Below, piece after piece: positions 1-9,205 of a stretch of DNA of 64,000 bases. The DNA comes from Alphaproteobacteria bacterium (GTDB taxonomy: Bacteria > Pseudomonadota > Alphaproteobacteria > Rickettsiales > JABSSG01), in NCBI GenBank assembly GCA_030426905.1, contig JAUHXQ010000001.1:124001-188000 (forward strand), given 5' to 3'. The translations under genes and the position numbers were made by a program. The first letter of the stretch is position 1. Each line of letters begins with the position of its first letter. The notes under the pieces were generated by a model. That model saw only the letters and a list, made by a program, of their open reading frames with translations, was not told the origin of the DNA and searched no databases.

Positions 1-1117
1 TCTTGGTAATTAGCTCATTATTTTTTGCTAGAGGAATAACAGCAGCTTTAAAAGGAGCTAAATGAGGTTTTATTTTTAGCACAATTCGTTCTTTACCGTC
101 ATCAAGCTTTTCTTTAGTATAACTCTCAATTAAAACAGCAAGAACTCCTCTATCCAAACCAGCTGAAGGCTCTATAACAAACGGTATAATATTTTGTCCA
201 TCATCGCTTTTAATACTAAGTATATCTTGAGATTTTTCATTTGCTTTCACCTTAGCTTGTAGAGTAAAGCTACCTTGAGATTTTGTATGAGATCCCAGAT
301 CGTAATCTCTTCTATTAGATACCCCCTCCAACTCTTCAAAACCGTGGGGAAATTTATATAAAATATCTACTGTTGATTTTGCATAATGCGCTAATTCAGC
401 CTTTGGTTGATGAAAAATTTTAATATTTTCATCTGTTAATCCTTGCTCTTTCCACCATTTTAACCGCATTTGAATCCACTCGTTATGCCACATTTCATCA
501 GTTCCCGGCATAACAAAAAATTCTACTTCCATTTGTTCAAATTCTCTCACTCTAAATATAAAATTCTTAGTAGTAATTTCATTACGAAAGGCTTTGCCAA
601 TTTGAGCAACGCCAAAAGGTAATTTTCTAGAAGTAGTATCTAGGATATTTTTAAAATTAGAGAAGATTCCTTGAGCTGTTTCTGGTCGTAAATAAACAAA
701 ATGACTACCATCATCCACAGGGCCAAAATTTGACCTGAACATAAGATTGAATTGCCTTGGTTCAGTAAGATCCGTAGAGCCACAATAATCACATTTATTA
801 TCTTTAATATGATCAGCACGCATCCTTTGCTTACAATTACGACAATCAACCAAAGGATCACTAAAAGTATCCTCGTGCCCTGAATATTTAAGGGTTAATG
901 GGTGCGAAATAATTGAAGAATCAAGTCCTTCTATATCATCTCTTTCATATACTATGGAGCGCCACCAAGACTGTTTTAAGTTGTTTTTTATTTCTGTACC
1001 CAAAGGACCATAATCATAGACACCTTGAAGACCTCCATATATCTCTGAGCTTTGAAAAATAAATCCTCGTCTTTTACAGAGTGCTACTATTTCTTCAAGC
1101 GATACTGTTTTTTCCAT
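1..1117 (-). CDS. glyS: Glycyl-tRNA synthetase, single-chain alpha2 type (partial, C-terminus cut by window edge)
   Basis: Charges tRNA-Gly with glycine in the cytoplasm. About 372 N-terminal residues are visible. They begin [19 protein letters not shown], followed by the [18 protein letters not shown] block typical of the homodimeric class II enzyme. A four-cysteine zinc module follows (CRNC and CDYCG, separated by a RMRADH segment). The class II core is also present ([15 protein letters not shown], and [10 protein letters not shown] leading into [13 protein letters not shown]). This is the alpha2 form found in Gram-positives, Thermus and eukaryotes, not the alpha2-beta2 glyQ/glyS form usual in proteobacteria. 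It is last in the minus-strand run rpsB-tsf-pyrH-frr, 33 bp after frr. The anticodon-binding domain lies outside the window. Confidence 0.93.
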   Translation of the reverse strand, partial: MEKTVSLEEIVALCKRRGFIFQSSEIYGGLQGVYDYGPLGTEIKNNLKQSWWRSIVYERDDIEGLDSSIISHPLTLKYSGHEDTFSDPLVDCRNCKQRMRADHIKDNKCDYCGSTDLTEPRQFNLMFRSNFGPVDDGSHFVYLRPETAQGIFSNFKNILDTTSRKLPFGVAQIGKAFRNEITTKNFIFRVREFEQMEVEFFVMPGTDEMWHNEWIQMRLKWWKEQGLTDENIKIFHQPKAELAHYAKSTVDILYKFPHGFEELEGVSNRRDYDLGSHTKSQGSFTLQAKVKANEKSQDILSIKSDDGQNIIPFVIEPSAGLDRGVLAVLIESYTKEKLDDGKERIVLKIKPHLAPFKAAVIPLAKNNELITK

Positions 1118-1150
1118 AATTTGACTAGACAAACAATTCTCTCTTATCAA

Positions 1151-1708
1151 CTAAACTTGCATTATTTCTTGCTTTCTCTTATCAAGAGCATTATCAATTT
1201 TAGTTATATATTGATCTGTTAATTTTTGAATTTCATCACCTTTTTTATGCATGTCATCTTGAGAAATTTCATTATCTTTTTCTAATTTTTTTAGCTTTTC
1301 CATGCCATCTCGTCTAATATTACGAATTACAACACGTGCCTGCTCAGCATATTTAGAAATAATTTTTGTTAAATCCTTACGCCTTTCTTCACTTAAAGGA
1401 GGCAAAGGCACTCTAATTAACTGCCCATCAGATGATGCATTTACACCTAAATCAGAATCATTAATAGCTTTTTCAATTTTCTTAACCATAGATTTATCCC
1501 AAACTTGCACTGTAAGCATTCTTCCTTCTTGTACATTTACAGTTGCAGCCTGATTAATAGGCATCATACTACCATAAACTTCAACATTTATAGGATCAAG
1601 AAGGTTAGGAGATGCCCTTCCAGTTCTTACAGCTTTTAACTCTGATTCAAAGGATTGCAGCCCTTTTTCCATCCTAGAGTTTAAGTCTTTATATAGCAAA
1701 TCAGTCAT
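1151..1708 (-). CDS. frr: Ribosome recycling factor
   Basis: Works with EF-G to split post-termination 70S ribosomes. The 185-residue length is the family norm. The family signature is clear: an N-terminal helix with KAVRTGRASPNLLDPINVEVYG (shown here as ELKAVRTGRASPNLLDPI), the central beta domain with PLPPLSEERRKDL, and the long C-terminal helices with RVVIRNIRRDGMEKLKKLEKD. It starts 5 bp downstream of the pyrH stop, so it is translated from the same message. The pyrH-frr order is widely conserved in bacteria. I saw nothing unusual. Confidence 0.97.
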   Translation of the reverse strand: MTDLLYKDLNSRMEKGLQSFESELKAVRTGRASPNLLDPINVEVYGSMMPINQAATVNVQEGRMLTVQVWDKSMVKKIEKAINDSDLGVNASSDGQLIRVPLPPLSEERRKDLTKIISKYAEQARVVIRNIRRDGMEKLKKLEKDNEISQDDMHKKGDEIQKLTDQYITKIDNALDKRKQEIMQV

Positions 1709-1713
1709 TGTAA

Positions 1714-2421
1714 TTACTTTATTATAGTAAAATTTCCATCACCAGTTATAACTTTATGAAATTCGCCTTTCTTCAGTATAGAGAACACAACTATTGGTAA
1801 CTTATGCTCTCTAGCAACCATAATAGCTGATAAATCCATAACTCCAAGATTTTGATCAATAACTTGATCATAATTTAACTTATCATACTTTTTAGCATTT
1901 TTATCTTGCTTAGGATCTGAATCATATACCCCTGAAACTTGCGTACCTTTGAAAACAGCATCACATTTCATTTCAAGACCTCTGTATACAGCAGCAGTAT
2001 CAGTAGAGACATAAGGATTCCCAGTGCCTCCAGCGAATATTAACACTTTTTCTTCATCCATATAGTGTAAGGCTCTATCACGAGAATAAGTATCACATAT
2101 TGTATCCATAGGAACAGAAGAAAGAACCTGTGCTGAAACCCCTTTAGCAATTAAAAACTCTTGTAAAGTCAAAGCATTCATAACAGTTGCTAGCATACCA
2201 ATGTAATCAGCCGCAGCTCTTTCTATGGTTGCCTCTTCACTACCTCGGTAGAAATTACCACCACCAACAACAAGACAAATTTGCGTACCATTCTGATCTA
2301 CCTCTAATATATCATTACTTATACGATCTATTGCCTTATAATCTTGCCCAGACTCTAAATTCCCTTTAAAAGATTCCCCTGATATTTTAAGTAATACTCT
2401 TTTATAATTTTTACCAAACAT
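1714..2421 (-). CDS. pyrH: Uridylate kinase (UMP kinase)
   Basis: Phosphorylates UMP to UDP for pyrimidine nucleotide supply; a cytoplasmic hexamer of the amino-acid-kinase fold. The 235 residues match the family length. Visible motifs are KISGESFKG near the N-terminus (phosphate binding), VVGGGNFYRG (UMP site), ALTLQEFL, and the nucleotide-binding stretch FAGGTGNPYVSTDTAA. The C-terminal part carries DLSAIMVAREHKLPIVVF. It lies 12 bp downstream of tsf and 5 bp upstream of frr in one operon. UMP kinases are usually feedback-inhibited by UTP, which the sequence alone cannot confirm here. Confidence 0.97.
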   Translation of the reverse strand: MFGKNYKRVLLKISGESFKGNLESGQDYKAIDRISNDILEVDQNGTQICLVVGGGNFYRGSEEATIERAAADYIGMLATVMNALTLQEFLIAKGVSAQVLSSVPMDTICDTYSRDRALHYMDEEKVLIFAGGTGNPYVSTDTAAVYRGLEMKCDAVFKGTQVSGVYDSDPKQDKNAKKYDKLNYDQVIDQNLGVMDLSAIMVAREHKLPIVVFSILKKGEFHKVITGDGNFTIIK

Positions 2422-2433
2422 CTATATATCTGC

Positions 2434-3312
2434 TTATGATTTACTTTCACCCAATTCGTATCTGATAAAACCCTTAATTGCGATATCTGTATCATTATCC
2501 TTAGCAAAGCTTGATAATACATCAGATATTTTTGTTTTATTATCAATAACAAATGTTTGCTCTAACAAAACTACCTCTTGATAATACTTTTTAATCCTAC
2601 CTTGGATCATTTTATCAATAACATTATCAGGCTTACCAGATTCTCTAGCCTGTTCTACAAAAATTTGCTTCTCTCTATCTAAAGCTTCAGGGTCTACTTC
2701 ATCAATATTCAAAGCATCCGGTCTTGCAGCAGCAATGTGCATTGCAATCTGTTTCCCTAAAGAACTTAGTTTCTCTATATCACCGAATGACGATTCAATT
2801 GCAACTAATACAGCAATTTTACCTGCATTTGGTATTACTGCATTATGAACATAAGGTACTATAACCCCATTTTCTACAGATATAGATTGCATACGTCCCA
2901 GAATAATTTTTTCGCCAATAATAGATGTGCATTCTATAATTTCATCTTTTACAGATCGATCAGCACCTGGATACTTGGCGTTTTCTAACTCTTCTAAAGA
3001 ATTACAAGAAACAGAAACTTCCAATATACCAAGAAGTAGGTCTTGAAATTTCTCATTACGAGCTACAAAATCTGTTTCAGAGTTTAACTCGATCATTGTT
3101 GCTCTATTGTCTTTTACTTTTAGCGCAACAAGTCCTTCAGCTGCAGTTCTATCAGACCTTTTTGCTGCTGCTGCATGACCTTTTTTACGTAACCAATCAA
3201 TTGCTAACTGGAAATCTCCTTGATTTTCAACTAAGGCTTTTTTGCAATCCATCATTCCTGCGCCAGTTTTTTCACGTAATTCTTTTACTAAATTTGCTGT
3301 AATAGCTACCAT
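2434..3312 (-). CDS. tsf: Translation elongation factor Ts
   Basis: Nucleotide exchange factor that regenerates EF-Tu-GTP. The 292 residues fit the family. The N-terminal UBA-like module reads VKELREKTGAGMMDCKKAL, followed by the EF-Tu-contacting TDFVARNE motif and the core with IAMHIAAARPDAL. The second subdomain ends with LLEQTFVIDNKTKISDVL, a usual EF-Ts feature. It starts 2 bp after the rpsB stop (AGGAGAA ribosome binding site within the end of rpsB) and precedes pyrH by 12 bp, so translational coupling is likely. The rpsB-tsf pair is conserved across bacteria. Confidence 0.97.
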   Translation of the reverse strand: MVAITANLVKELREKTGAGMMDCKKALVENQGDFQLAIDWLRKKGHAAAAKRSDRTAAEGLVALKVKDNRATMIELNSETDFVARNEKFQDLLLGILEVSVSCNSLEELENAKYPGADRSVKDEIIECTSIIGEKIILGRMQSISVENGVIVPYVHNAVIPNAGKIAVLVAIESSFGDIEKLSSLGKQIAMHIAAARPDALNIDEVDPEALDREKQIFVEQARESGKPDNVIDKMIQGRIKKYYQEVVLLEQTFVIDNKTKISDVLSSFAKDNDTDIAIKGFIRYELGESKS

Positions 3313-3314
3313 AG

Positions 3315-4292
3315 TTATTCTCCTTTGCCAGTATCAATAGTATTTGCTTTTGTATCTTTAGCTTCTATTTGTTCTTCAACTTTATCATCTTTTTTAGATA
3401 AAGTAGCCTCTTGTGTTATTTTTTTAACTTCTTTAGTTGGAGTAATTTTTGCCTTAGATACCGAACTCTTTCCGAGCACTTCTACTTCTTTTGCATCTTG
3501 TTTTACTTTTCCTACTTTTTGTTCAATCTTAGCATCTTGATTGAAAGGAGCTTCTACTTCTCCTATATCCACACCCGAATTAGATAAAAACTCTTCCATT
3601 CCACTAACTATGGTATCAGATATGATTCGACAGTAGAAATCTATTGCTCTTGTAGCATCATCATTACCTGGGATAACATAGTCTATATTATCTGGGCTAG
3701 AATTTGTATCTACTACACCTACTACTGGTATATTTAGCTTTTTTGCTTCTTCTACTGCAATTTTTTCTTTATTTACATCAATGACAAAAAGCAAATCAGG
3801 CTTCCCCGACATATTCCTAATACCACCAAGAACATTATCTAGCTTTTGCCTTTTTCTATCAATATCTATAAGTTCTTTTTTATTATATTTTGTTTCTTCA
3901 CCAGTTTCTGCAGCTTTTAAAATATTTTCAAGTTCTCCCAAAGTTTTAATAGACTTAGAAACCGTATTCCAGTTAGTAAGCATTCCTCCTAACCACCTAT
4001 GATTTACATAAAACTGACCACATTTAATAGCTGCTTCTTTTACCGCATCACCAGCTTGAAGCTTAGTGCCAACAAATAATATTTTACTACCTCTTTTCTT
4101 AGCAACATCCATTATTACTTTTGTTGCAATTTTTAATAATGCTGCTGTTTTTTGTAAATCTATTATATGTACACCGCTACGGTTACCAAAAATAAATGGT
4201 GCCATCTTGGGGTTCCATAACATTGCTTTATGGCCAAAATGTATTCCGGCTTCCAGCATTTCTTTGATAGTAAAATCAGGGAGATTAGACAT
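3315..4292 (-). CDS. rpsB: 30S ribosomal protein S2 with long charged C-terminal tail
   Basis: Structural protein of the small subunit near S1. The conserved S2 fold covers about residues 1-240, with the EAGIHFGHKAMLWNPKMAPFI-type start (shown here as EAGIHFGHKAMLWNPKM), HRWLGGMLTNW, the coiled-coil DRKRQKLDNVLGGI and the DLLFVIDVNKEKIAVEEA and VVGVVDTNSSPDNIDYVIPGN type blocks. About 85 extra residues follow, rich in Lys, Glu, Thr and Asp and with no recognisable fold; E. coli S2 ends near residue 241. Some alphaproteobacterial S2 proteins carry shorter extensions. First gene of the minus-strand operon, with a good promoter 98-126 bp upstream. Confidence 0.96.
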   Translation of the reverse strand: MSNLPDFTIKEMLEAGIHFGHKAMLWNPKMAPFIFGNRSGVHIIDLQKTAALLKIATKVIMDVAKKRGSKILFVGTKLQAGDAVKEAAIKCGQFYVNHRWLGGMLTNWNTVSKSIKTLGELENILKAAETGEETKYNKKELIDIDRKRQKLDNVLGGIRNMSGKPDLLFVIDVNKEKIAVEEAKKLNIPVVGVVDTNSSPDNIDYVIPGNDDATRAIDFYCRIISDTIVSGMEEFLSNSGVDIGEVEAPFNQDAKIEQKVGKVKQDAKEVEVLGKSSVSKAKITPTKEVKKITQEATLSKKDDKVEEQIEAKDTKANTIDTGKGE

Positions 4293-4389
4293 ATATATTT
4301 TCCTTCAATTTTAGTTTTTAAGTCCTCCATAAAGAATCATCTCGCAAAAGATACTAAAATTATTTCTTTATGTGCGTAGTAATAAAAAA

Positions 4390-4418
4390 CTTATACGCTA
4401 TTATCCTGGATTTTGCAA
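4390..4418 (-). promoter_or_regulatory. Sigma-70 type promoter upstream of rpsB
   Basis: Reading the minus strand, TTGCAA (complement of 4413-4418) is followed after exactly 17 bases by TATAAG (complement of 4390-4395). This matches the -35 and -10 consensus with one or two mismatches each and ideal spacing. The inferred transcript starts near 4383 and leaves a leader of about 90 bases before the rpsB start codon. Such a leader is where S2 autoregulation acts in some bacteria; no known S2 element was recognised here. Confidence 0.6.
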
Positions 4419-4562
4419 GCACAAATAAAATAGTGGAACGGCATACTTCGACAAATCACAACCTATATCTAAAAATATATAATCATGAGTAATATTAATT
4501 AAATATTAATAAATTAAATTTATAATCACAAAGTTTTAATAAATTAATTGTGGTTATTTTAT

Positions 4563-5609
4563 ATGCTAAATCAAGAAATAGATACGGCTTCATTCAAATC
4601 TTCTAACAACCCTAGCGACTATATTAAAAAAAGTAATTTAGGTTATATAATGTCAGGCGCTAATACGCAATCACAAACAGATCTCAGTATACAATCACAA
4701 ACTTCTCCAAAAACAGGTAGCAGCACAAAATTGCGCCCTTCTCCTTTAGATATGCCTACTGACTCATTGAAAAACAATGAAGTACCAGTCAAGTACAAAG
4801 ATGGAGAAGAAAGCCCTCTATCTAACTTTAAGATGGTTTTTAAAGATAAGAAAGTCGAAGTCACATTAAATGACGGCACAGTTGTATTGCTTGACATTGG
4901 CAGCGATAAAAATAGTGAAGACCTTACAGAAGATCAGTCATCTACTAGAAGCACCAACAATCCAGACACAATGGACACTAATACTATAGCAAGAGAAGCA
5001 AACCGTTCACCTTCTCCTAAGTGTACGCCTCCTCCTTCTCCTAATAAGGAGAATATACCATTTTGGATAGACTTAGAACAAATAAATTGCGATAGCGAAT
5101 CTGAAACAGAAACAAATAGAAAAAATTCATCTGATAACAACTCTACTAGTCAAAAATCAGAAGAGGATAATAAAAGTAATCAATCAGATGATAACGAAGA
5201 ACATACCAATGATTCTTCTAAATACCAAAATAGTAATAAAACCTCTAGAGACTTATTAGAAAATATAAAGAAGAAGCAAGATTGCAACGAAGAACTGGAG
5301 CCAGATGAAAACTACATCCACATAAAACAAGAAAATCTCATTTTAATGCTAGAATATTGCCAAAAATTACTAGAAAAAGATATTCATGATACAGAGCTAG
5401 ATAATAACTCTAAATTAGAAAATGAAATTCTCCAAGAAACCGCGTCATTTAAAAATGCTAGCAACTCATACGATATGGAGTCTCATCCTGAGTATGAAAA
5501 TAGAGAGATAGACATTGAAAAATTAATAGCTGAATCTTCGTCTCATACAACACTTAATAGTAACATTTTGGGAATTATTGATACCAATACAAATCACATG
5601 ACACTATAA
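4563..5609 (+). CDS. Unknown acidic, Ser/Asn/Pro-rich protein (possible secreted effector)
   Basis: I do not recognise this 348-residue protein. It has no signal peptide and no membrane segment. It is rich in Ser, Asn, Asp, Glu and Lys, and most of the chain looks disordered. Around residues 140-165 it holds a cluster of Ser-Pro/Thr-Pro sites (RSPSPKCTPPPSPNKENIPF), with further SP sites nearer the start (TSPK, RPSPLD, EESPLS). A more ordered, possibly helical segment occurs late (YIHIKQENLILMLEYCQKLL). A TTG at 4548 could extend it by 5 residues; I chose the ATG at 4563, although neither has a clear ribosome binding site. It is an isolated plus-strand gene between minus-strand operons. A role as a host-directed effector is inference only. 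Confidence 0.75.
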   Translation: MLNQEIDTASFKSSNNPSDYIKKSNLGYIMSGANTQSQTDLSIQSQTSPKTGSSTKLRPSPLDMPTDSLKNNEVPVKYKDGEESPLSNFKMVFKDKKVEVTLNDGTVVLLDIGSDKNSEDLTEDQSSTRSTNNPDTMDTNTIAREANRSPSPKCTPPPSPNKENIPFWIDLEQINCDSESETETNRKNSSDNNSTSQKSEEDNKSNQSDDNEEHTNDSSKYQNSNKTSRDLLENIKKKQDCNEELEPDENYIHIKQENLILMLEYCQKLLEKDIHDTELDNNSKLENEILQETASFKNASNSYDMESHPEYENREIDIEKLIAESSSHTTLNSNILGIIDTNTNHMTL

Positions 5610-5625
5610 GACTTTAATAATTTAC

Positions 5626-6462
5626 TTATGCATCAACTGCATTATTAGCAATATGTAATATTTTATCAGCAACCACTATTTTAGTGTTTTTTGAAAGATT
5701 GTTATAGTCTTCTATGCGTAGCAAAGCTTTTACTGTTAACCCATAAAAGGAACAAAAAATACCTATTTTATTACCATCTACGGTAATAGGTTCACCCGTT
5801 TCAATATCTTTTAAATTTTCTTCTGTAACTAATTTATATAATTTTTTCCTAACCACTCCTCTGTGTTTAGTACGAGCCGTTAACTCCTGCCCTAAATAAC
5901 AACCTTTAGTAAAACTAATAGCAGAAAAACTATCCATCTCATACTCTAAAGGAAATGATCTTCCTTGTATCATATCTTTATGAGGTTCGGGTATTAAGTA
6001 ATTATAGAGACTTTGCGAGTAAAATTTAGTATGAGTATTCGCTTTAGCAAATGAGTCTAAGTCTACTGACTTAATATATGATCTATAGCCCAGCTTAGGA
6101 GATCTTGGATCTCTAAATACGCAATCACCACAAGTAACAGGATTGTCATCTAATGCTGCTATGCAGTAATCGTTTGTTAGATCTTCAATAGTCACATCTG
6201 CTCTGAGTTTATAAAATTTTAATTTAGTGATCAGATCCTGAGTAAATTGAGATTCATGATCTATATATAGTTTATTTTGGTGCCGGAAAATAAAGAAGTC
6301 ATACATAAACCTTCCCTGTGGAGTCAGCATTAAGCTATATAAAATACTGCCCTCAACAAGTGAAATAACATCATTAGTTACAATTCCTTGTAAAAATTTG
6401 ATGCAATCCGTACCTTCCAAAGAAATTAAGGCTCTATTACTTAATAACTGAAATTTTCTCAT
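5626..6462 (-). CDS. ygfZ: YgfZ/GcvT-like folate-binding protein, iron-sulfur cluster maintenance
   Basis: Member of the COG0354 (YgfZ/Iba57/CAF17) family, which helps assemble or repair [4Fe-4S] enzymes in a tetrahydrofolate-dependent way. The diagnostic motif KGCYLGQE is at residues 186-193, with the conserved cysteine at 188. Residues 1-110 have the GcvT-like start with LSNRALISLEGTDCIKFLQG and LTPQGRFMYDFFIF. The 278-residue length fits bacterial members. The gene is 26 bp from the RNase J gene upstream and may share its message. Aconitase, encoded at 51-53.8 kb, is the type of client expected. It is not the glycine cleavage T-protein, which is longer and lacks the KGCYxGQE motif. Confidence 0.88.
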   Translation of the reverse strand: MRKFQLLSNRALISLEGTDCIKFLQGIVTNDVISLVEGSILYSLMLTPQGRFMYDFFIFRHQNKLYIDHESQFTQDLITKLKFYKLRADVTIEDLTNDYCIAALDDNPVTCGDCVFRDPRSPKLGYRSYIKSVDLDSFAKANTHTKFYSQSLYNYLIPEPHKDMIQGRSFPLEYEMDSFSAISFTKGCYLGQELTARTKHRGVVRKKLYKLVTEENLKDIETGEPITVDGNKIGIFCSFYGLTVKALLRIEDYNNLSKNTKIVVADKILHIANNAVDA

Positions 6463-6487
6463 AATAAAATAGGTTACTCCGTTACAA

Positions 6488-8167
6488 CTATATTAATCTT
6501 ATAATTATCTGAATGGTAGGAATTTTTCCTACTTCTTGCTTTAAAATAGATTTTATTTTTGATTTAACAATCTTCTGTAAGTCACTTAACATAGTTTTAA
6601 CTTTTTGTTTTTTTCTCATAAACTGCTCTTCAACAATTATACGGACTTCATCTTGCATATGGTAAATTAAATGCATATCCTCTACATCATCTAAGTAACC
6701 AGGAGTTGCAATTATTGGGTCAACTACTAGTTGGTGATTTCTAGATACTACTATAGTTGCCATTACAATACCATCATTTCTAAGCTTGCGCCTTACTTTC
6801 ATTACACTAGAGTCTGGCTTTAAAAAATAATTACCATAAACCCCTAGCTCTCCCGATTCAACTTTAGCTATTTTTTCTGGTTTTCCTGGTGCAAGCTTTA
6901 ATACTATACCATTTTCAACCTCTACGGAATGCTCTATCCCTAAAGATTTTCCTATTTTTGCGTGTTCATGCATGTGTATATGCTCTCCGTGTACTGGAAC
7001 TAATATATTAGGCTTAAGAAGCTTATAGAGTTTTTTTAATTCTGCTTTGCCAGGATGCCCCGAAACATGAACAAAATGATCTTTTTCTGTCAAAACATTT
7101 ACTCCAAGCTTAACTAATTTATTAAATACGCGATAAATCTTCTTTTCATTCCCAGGAATAATTTTTGAGGAAAAAATAACATTATCTCCTGCTTTCATTT
7201 TAACTTTAGAGTGAGTACCACTAGCTATTTTTGTCATTGCAGCTAAAGGCTCTCCTTGACAACCAGTAGATATTAACATGATCTTCGATCTTTGACAGTT
7301 ACCAATATCTTTTTCGTCAATAATCTCTGGAATATATTGCAAATAACCACTCTTACGGGCAGCGACAACTATTCTCTTCAAACTTCTCCCCAGCAACGCT
7401 ACCTTCCTCTCTGATTTAGAAGCAGCCTCAAATAATGCTTCTAATCGACCAACATTAGAAGCAAAAGTAGTAACAACAACCATATTTTTGCAGCTTAATA
7501 TTAACTTAATCAAAGATTCTTTTAATTTATGTTCAGAACCAGAATAATCTTCATAAAAAACATTTGTTGAGTCACCAACAACAGCTAATACGCCTTCTTT
7601 CCCGTATTGCGCAAGAAGATTTTCATCATTAACATTGCCAATAACAGGCTTAGGATCAAATTTCCAATCTCCAGTATGAAATACATTACCTAAGTCCGTT
7701 TTAATTACTAAAGCTTGCATCTCAGGAATAGAGTGAGACAGCGGCATCATTTCAATTCTAAAAGGACCTAACTCTATTTTACCTTGCTCTTGCAACACAA
7801 CAATATCATTAGGAAAATCAACAGAGTTATCGCGTAGCTTTTCATTTAGAAAAGCTTGAGTAAAAGGCGTTGTATAAATAGGACAACCAATATCTTCCCA
7901 TAAATACTGCACAGCTCCAATATGGTCTTCATGAGAATGCGTAAGAATTATCCCTAAGACATTTTTCTTATGTTTCATTATATAAGAAATATCAGGTATC
8001 AATATGTCTACACCAGGAAAATAATCTTCAGCAAATCCACTTCCACAATCAACAATAAGCCATTTTCCTTGGTAATGATACAAGTTAAAATTCATCCCTA
8101 TTTCACCTGCTCCACCTAAAGGAACAAACAACAGATCATTCTTATGCTTATTTAAAGCGAATTGCAT
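6488..8167 (-). CDS. rnj: Ribonuclease J (metallo-beta-lactamase / beta-CASP nuclease)
   Basis: 5'-to-3' exoribonuclease and endonuclease acting in mRNA turnover and rRNA processing. The zinc site HSHEDH is at residues 77-82. HTGDWKFD follows in the lactamase domain, and the beta-CASP region carries VVTTFASNVGRLE and the later SGHPGKAELKKLY and VPVHGEHIHMHEHA blocks. The 559 residues match RNase J1/J2 size. Alphaproteobacteria commonly have one RNase J alongside or instead of parts of the RNase E system. It is a minus-strand gene upstream of ygfZ. The upstream 153 bp to birA contain no obvious terminator. Confidence 0.95.
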   Translation of the reverse strand: MQFALNKHKNDLLFVPLGGAGEIGMNFNLYHYQGKWLIVDCGSGFAEDYFPGVDILIPDISYIMKHKKNVLGIILTHSHEDHIGAVQYLWEDIGCPIYTTPFTQAFLNEKLRDNSVDFPNDIVVLQEQGKIELGPFRIEMMPLSHSIPEMQALVIKTDLGNVFHTGDWKFDPKPVIGNVNDENLLAQYGKEGVLAVVGDSTNVFYEDYSGSEHKLKESLIKLILSCKNMVVVTTFASNVGRLEALFEAASKSERKVALLGRSLKRIVVAARKSGYLQYIPEIIDEKDIGNCQRSKIMLISTGCQGEPLAAMTKIASGTHSKVKMKAGDNVIFSSKIIPGNEKKIYRVFNKLVKLGVNVLTEKDHFVHVSGHPGKAELKKLYKLLKPNILVPVHGEHIHMHEHAKIGKSLGIEHSVEVENGIVLKLAPGKPEKIAKVESGELGVYGNYFLKPDSSVMKVRRKLRNDGIVMATIVVSRNHQLVVDPIIATPGYLDDVEDMHLIYHMQDEVRIIVEEQFMRKKQKVKTMLSDLQKIVKSKIKSILKQEVGKIPTIQIIIRLI

Positions 8168-8320
8168 ATTATAAAATTTTTATATGATTAGTCAGTATAA
8201 CTCTTTACTCAAGAATAAAAAAAGCGAATTGATCTCTTTATCTTTATATAGTAAATATCAGATTTTGTTCCAAATTGGAATAAAAATGCTGCTTACAGGA
8301 CCATATCTAGAGAAAATAGC

Positions 8321-9076
8321 CTAACTCTTTGCAAAAATTTCACCTGCATTAATTTTGTGTACAACACCTTTTTCGTCTTCAAGTATTAATTCTCCATTTT
8401 CTCCAATAGTCTTAAACATGCCTGTGACTAATTTATTATTATAGCTATAACAAAATTCTTTTTCTATACGCCATGCATAATTTAACCACTTTCTCTGTAT
8501 AACGCAAAAACCATCTTCATGCAAAATTTTGTTGTTCAATTCAAAAAAATACATAAATCTATCTAACATCAATTCAGACTCTATATCTTTACAACCTTCA
8601 ACTAACAAAGAAGTAGCAGGATACCTAGCATTATCTGGGTAATGTTTCAGATTTATTCCTACTCCTATAATAAGCCAGGTGTTTTTTGTTGCGTCCGATA
8701 AAGACTCAAGCAAAATTCCAGCAAGTTTTTTATCATTCAAAATAATATCATTAGGCCACTTTAATTTTAGATCAATATTGCTTCCTAATAAGTCAAGTAT
8801 AGCTTCTGCGACAGACAGTGAAGTAACAAAAGTGAATTTAGACAAATCTTGCAAAGGAACTCTAGTTTTTAATAATAACGAAAAATAAGCATTCCCCTCT
8901 GGAGAAAACCAATCTTTCCCATATCTTCCCTTACCATCAGTTTGTGATTTTGCTAAAATTACAAAATTGTCCTTAATACCACGGCTTATCAGCCTATAAG
9001 CTTCAAGATTAGTACTATCAATCTTATCAAAAATTAAAAATTGGTATCTATCTAGCCAATTATTGCTGATATCCAT
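8321..9076 (-). CDS. birA: Biotin--[acetyl-CoA-carboxylase] ligase, no DNA-binding domain
   Basis: Attaches biotin to the biotin carboxyl carrier protein AccB via biotinoyl-AMP. The ATP/biotin loop GKGRYGKDWFSPEGN runs from about residue 48, followed by LKWPNDIILNDKKLAGILLE and the adenylate-site region WLIIGVGINL. The protein is 251 residues and lacks the N-terminal helix-turn-helix of E. coli BirA, so it should be an enzyme only and not a biotin repressor. The C-terminal SH3-like domain (GMFKTIGENGELILEDEKG) is present. No biotin synthesis gene is nearby, so the biotin may be taken from the host. Confidence 0.94.
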   Translation of the reverse strand: MDISNNWLDRYQFLIFDKIDSTNLEAYRLISRGIKDNFVILAKSQTDGKGRYGKDWFSPEGNAYFSLLLKTRVPLQDLSKFTFVTSLSVAEAILDLLGSNIDLKLKWPNDIILNDKKLAGILLESLSDATKNTWLIIGVGINLKHYPDNARYPATSLLVEGCKDIESELMLDRFMYFFELNNKILHEDGFCVIQRKWLNYAWRIEKEFCYSYNNKLVTGMFKTIGENGELILEDEKGVVHKINAGEIFAKS

Positions 9077-9205
9077 AGGGAATTGCTCGCTAAAATTAAT
9101 TAATAATTACTGCAAAATTAATTGCAGATTAGCTATAGATTATATAAATACCAATTTCTGTAAAACTAATATACTGATTATTTATGTATATCCACTAGAA
9201 AACTA

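Noticed and set aside
640-861. 73-residue minus-strand frame inside glyS
   Set aside because: Out-of-frame reading of the well-supported GlyRS coding sequence.
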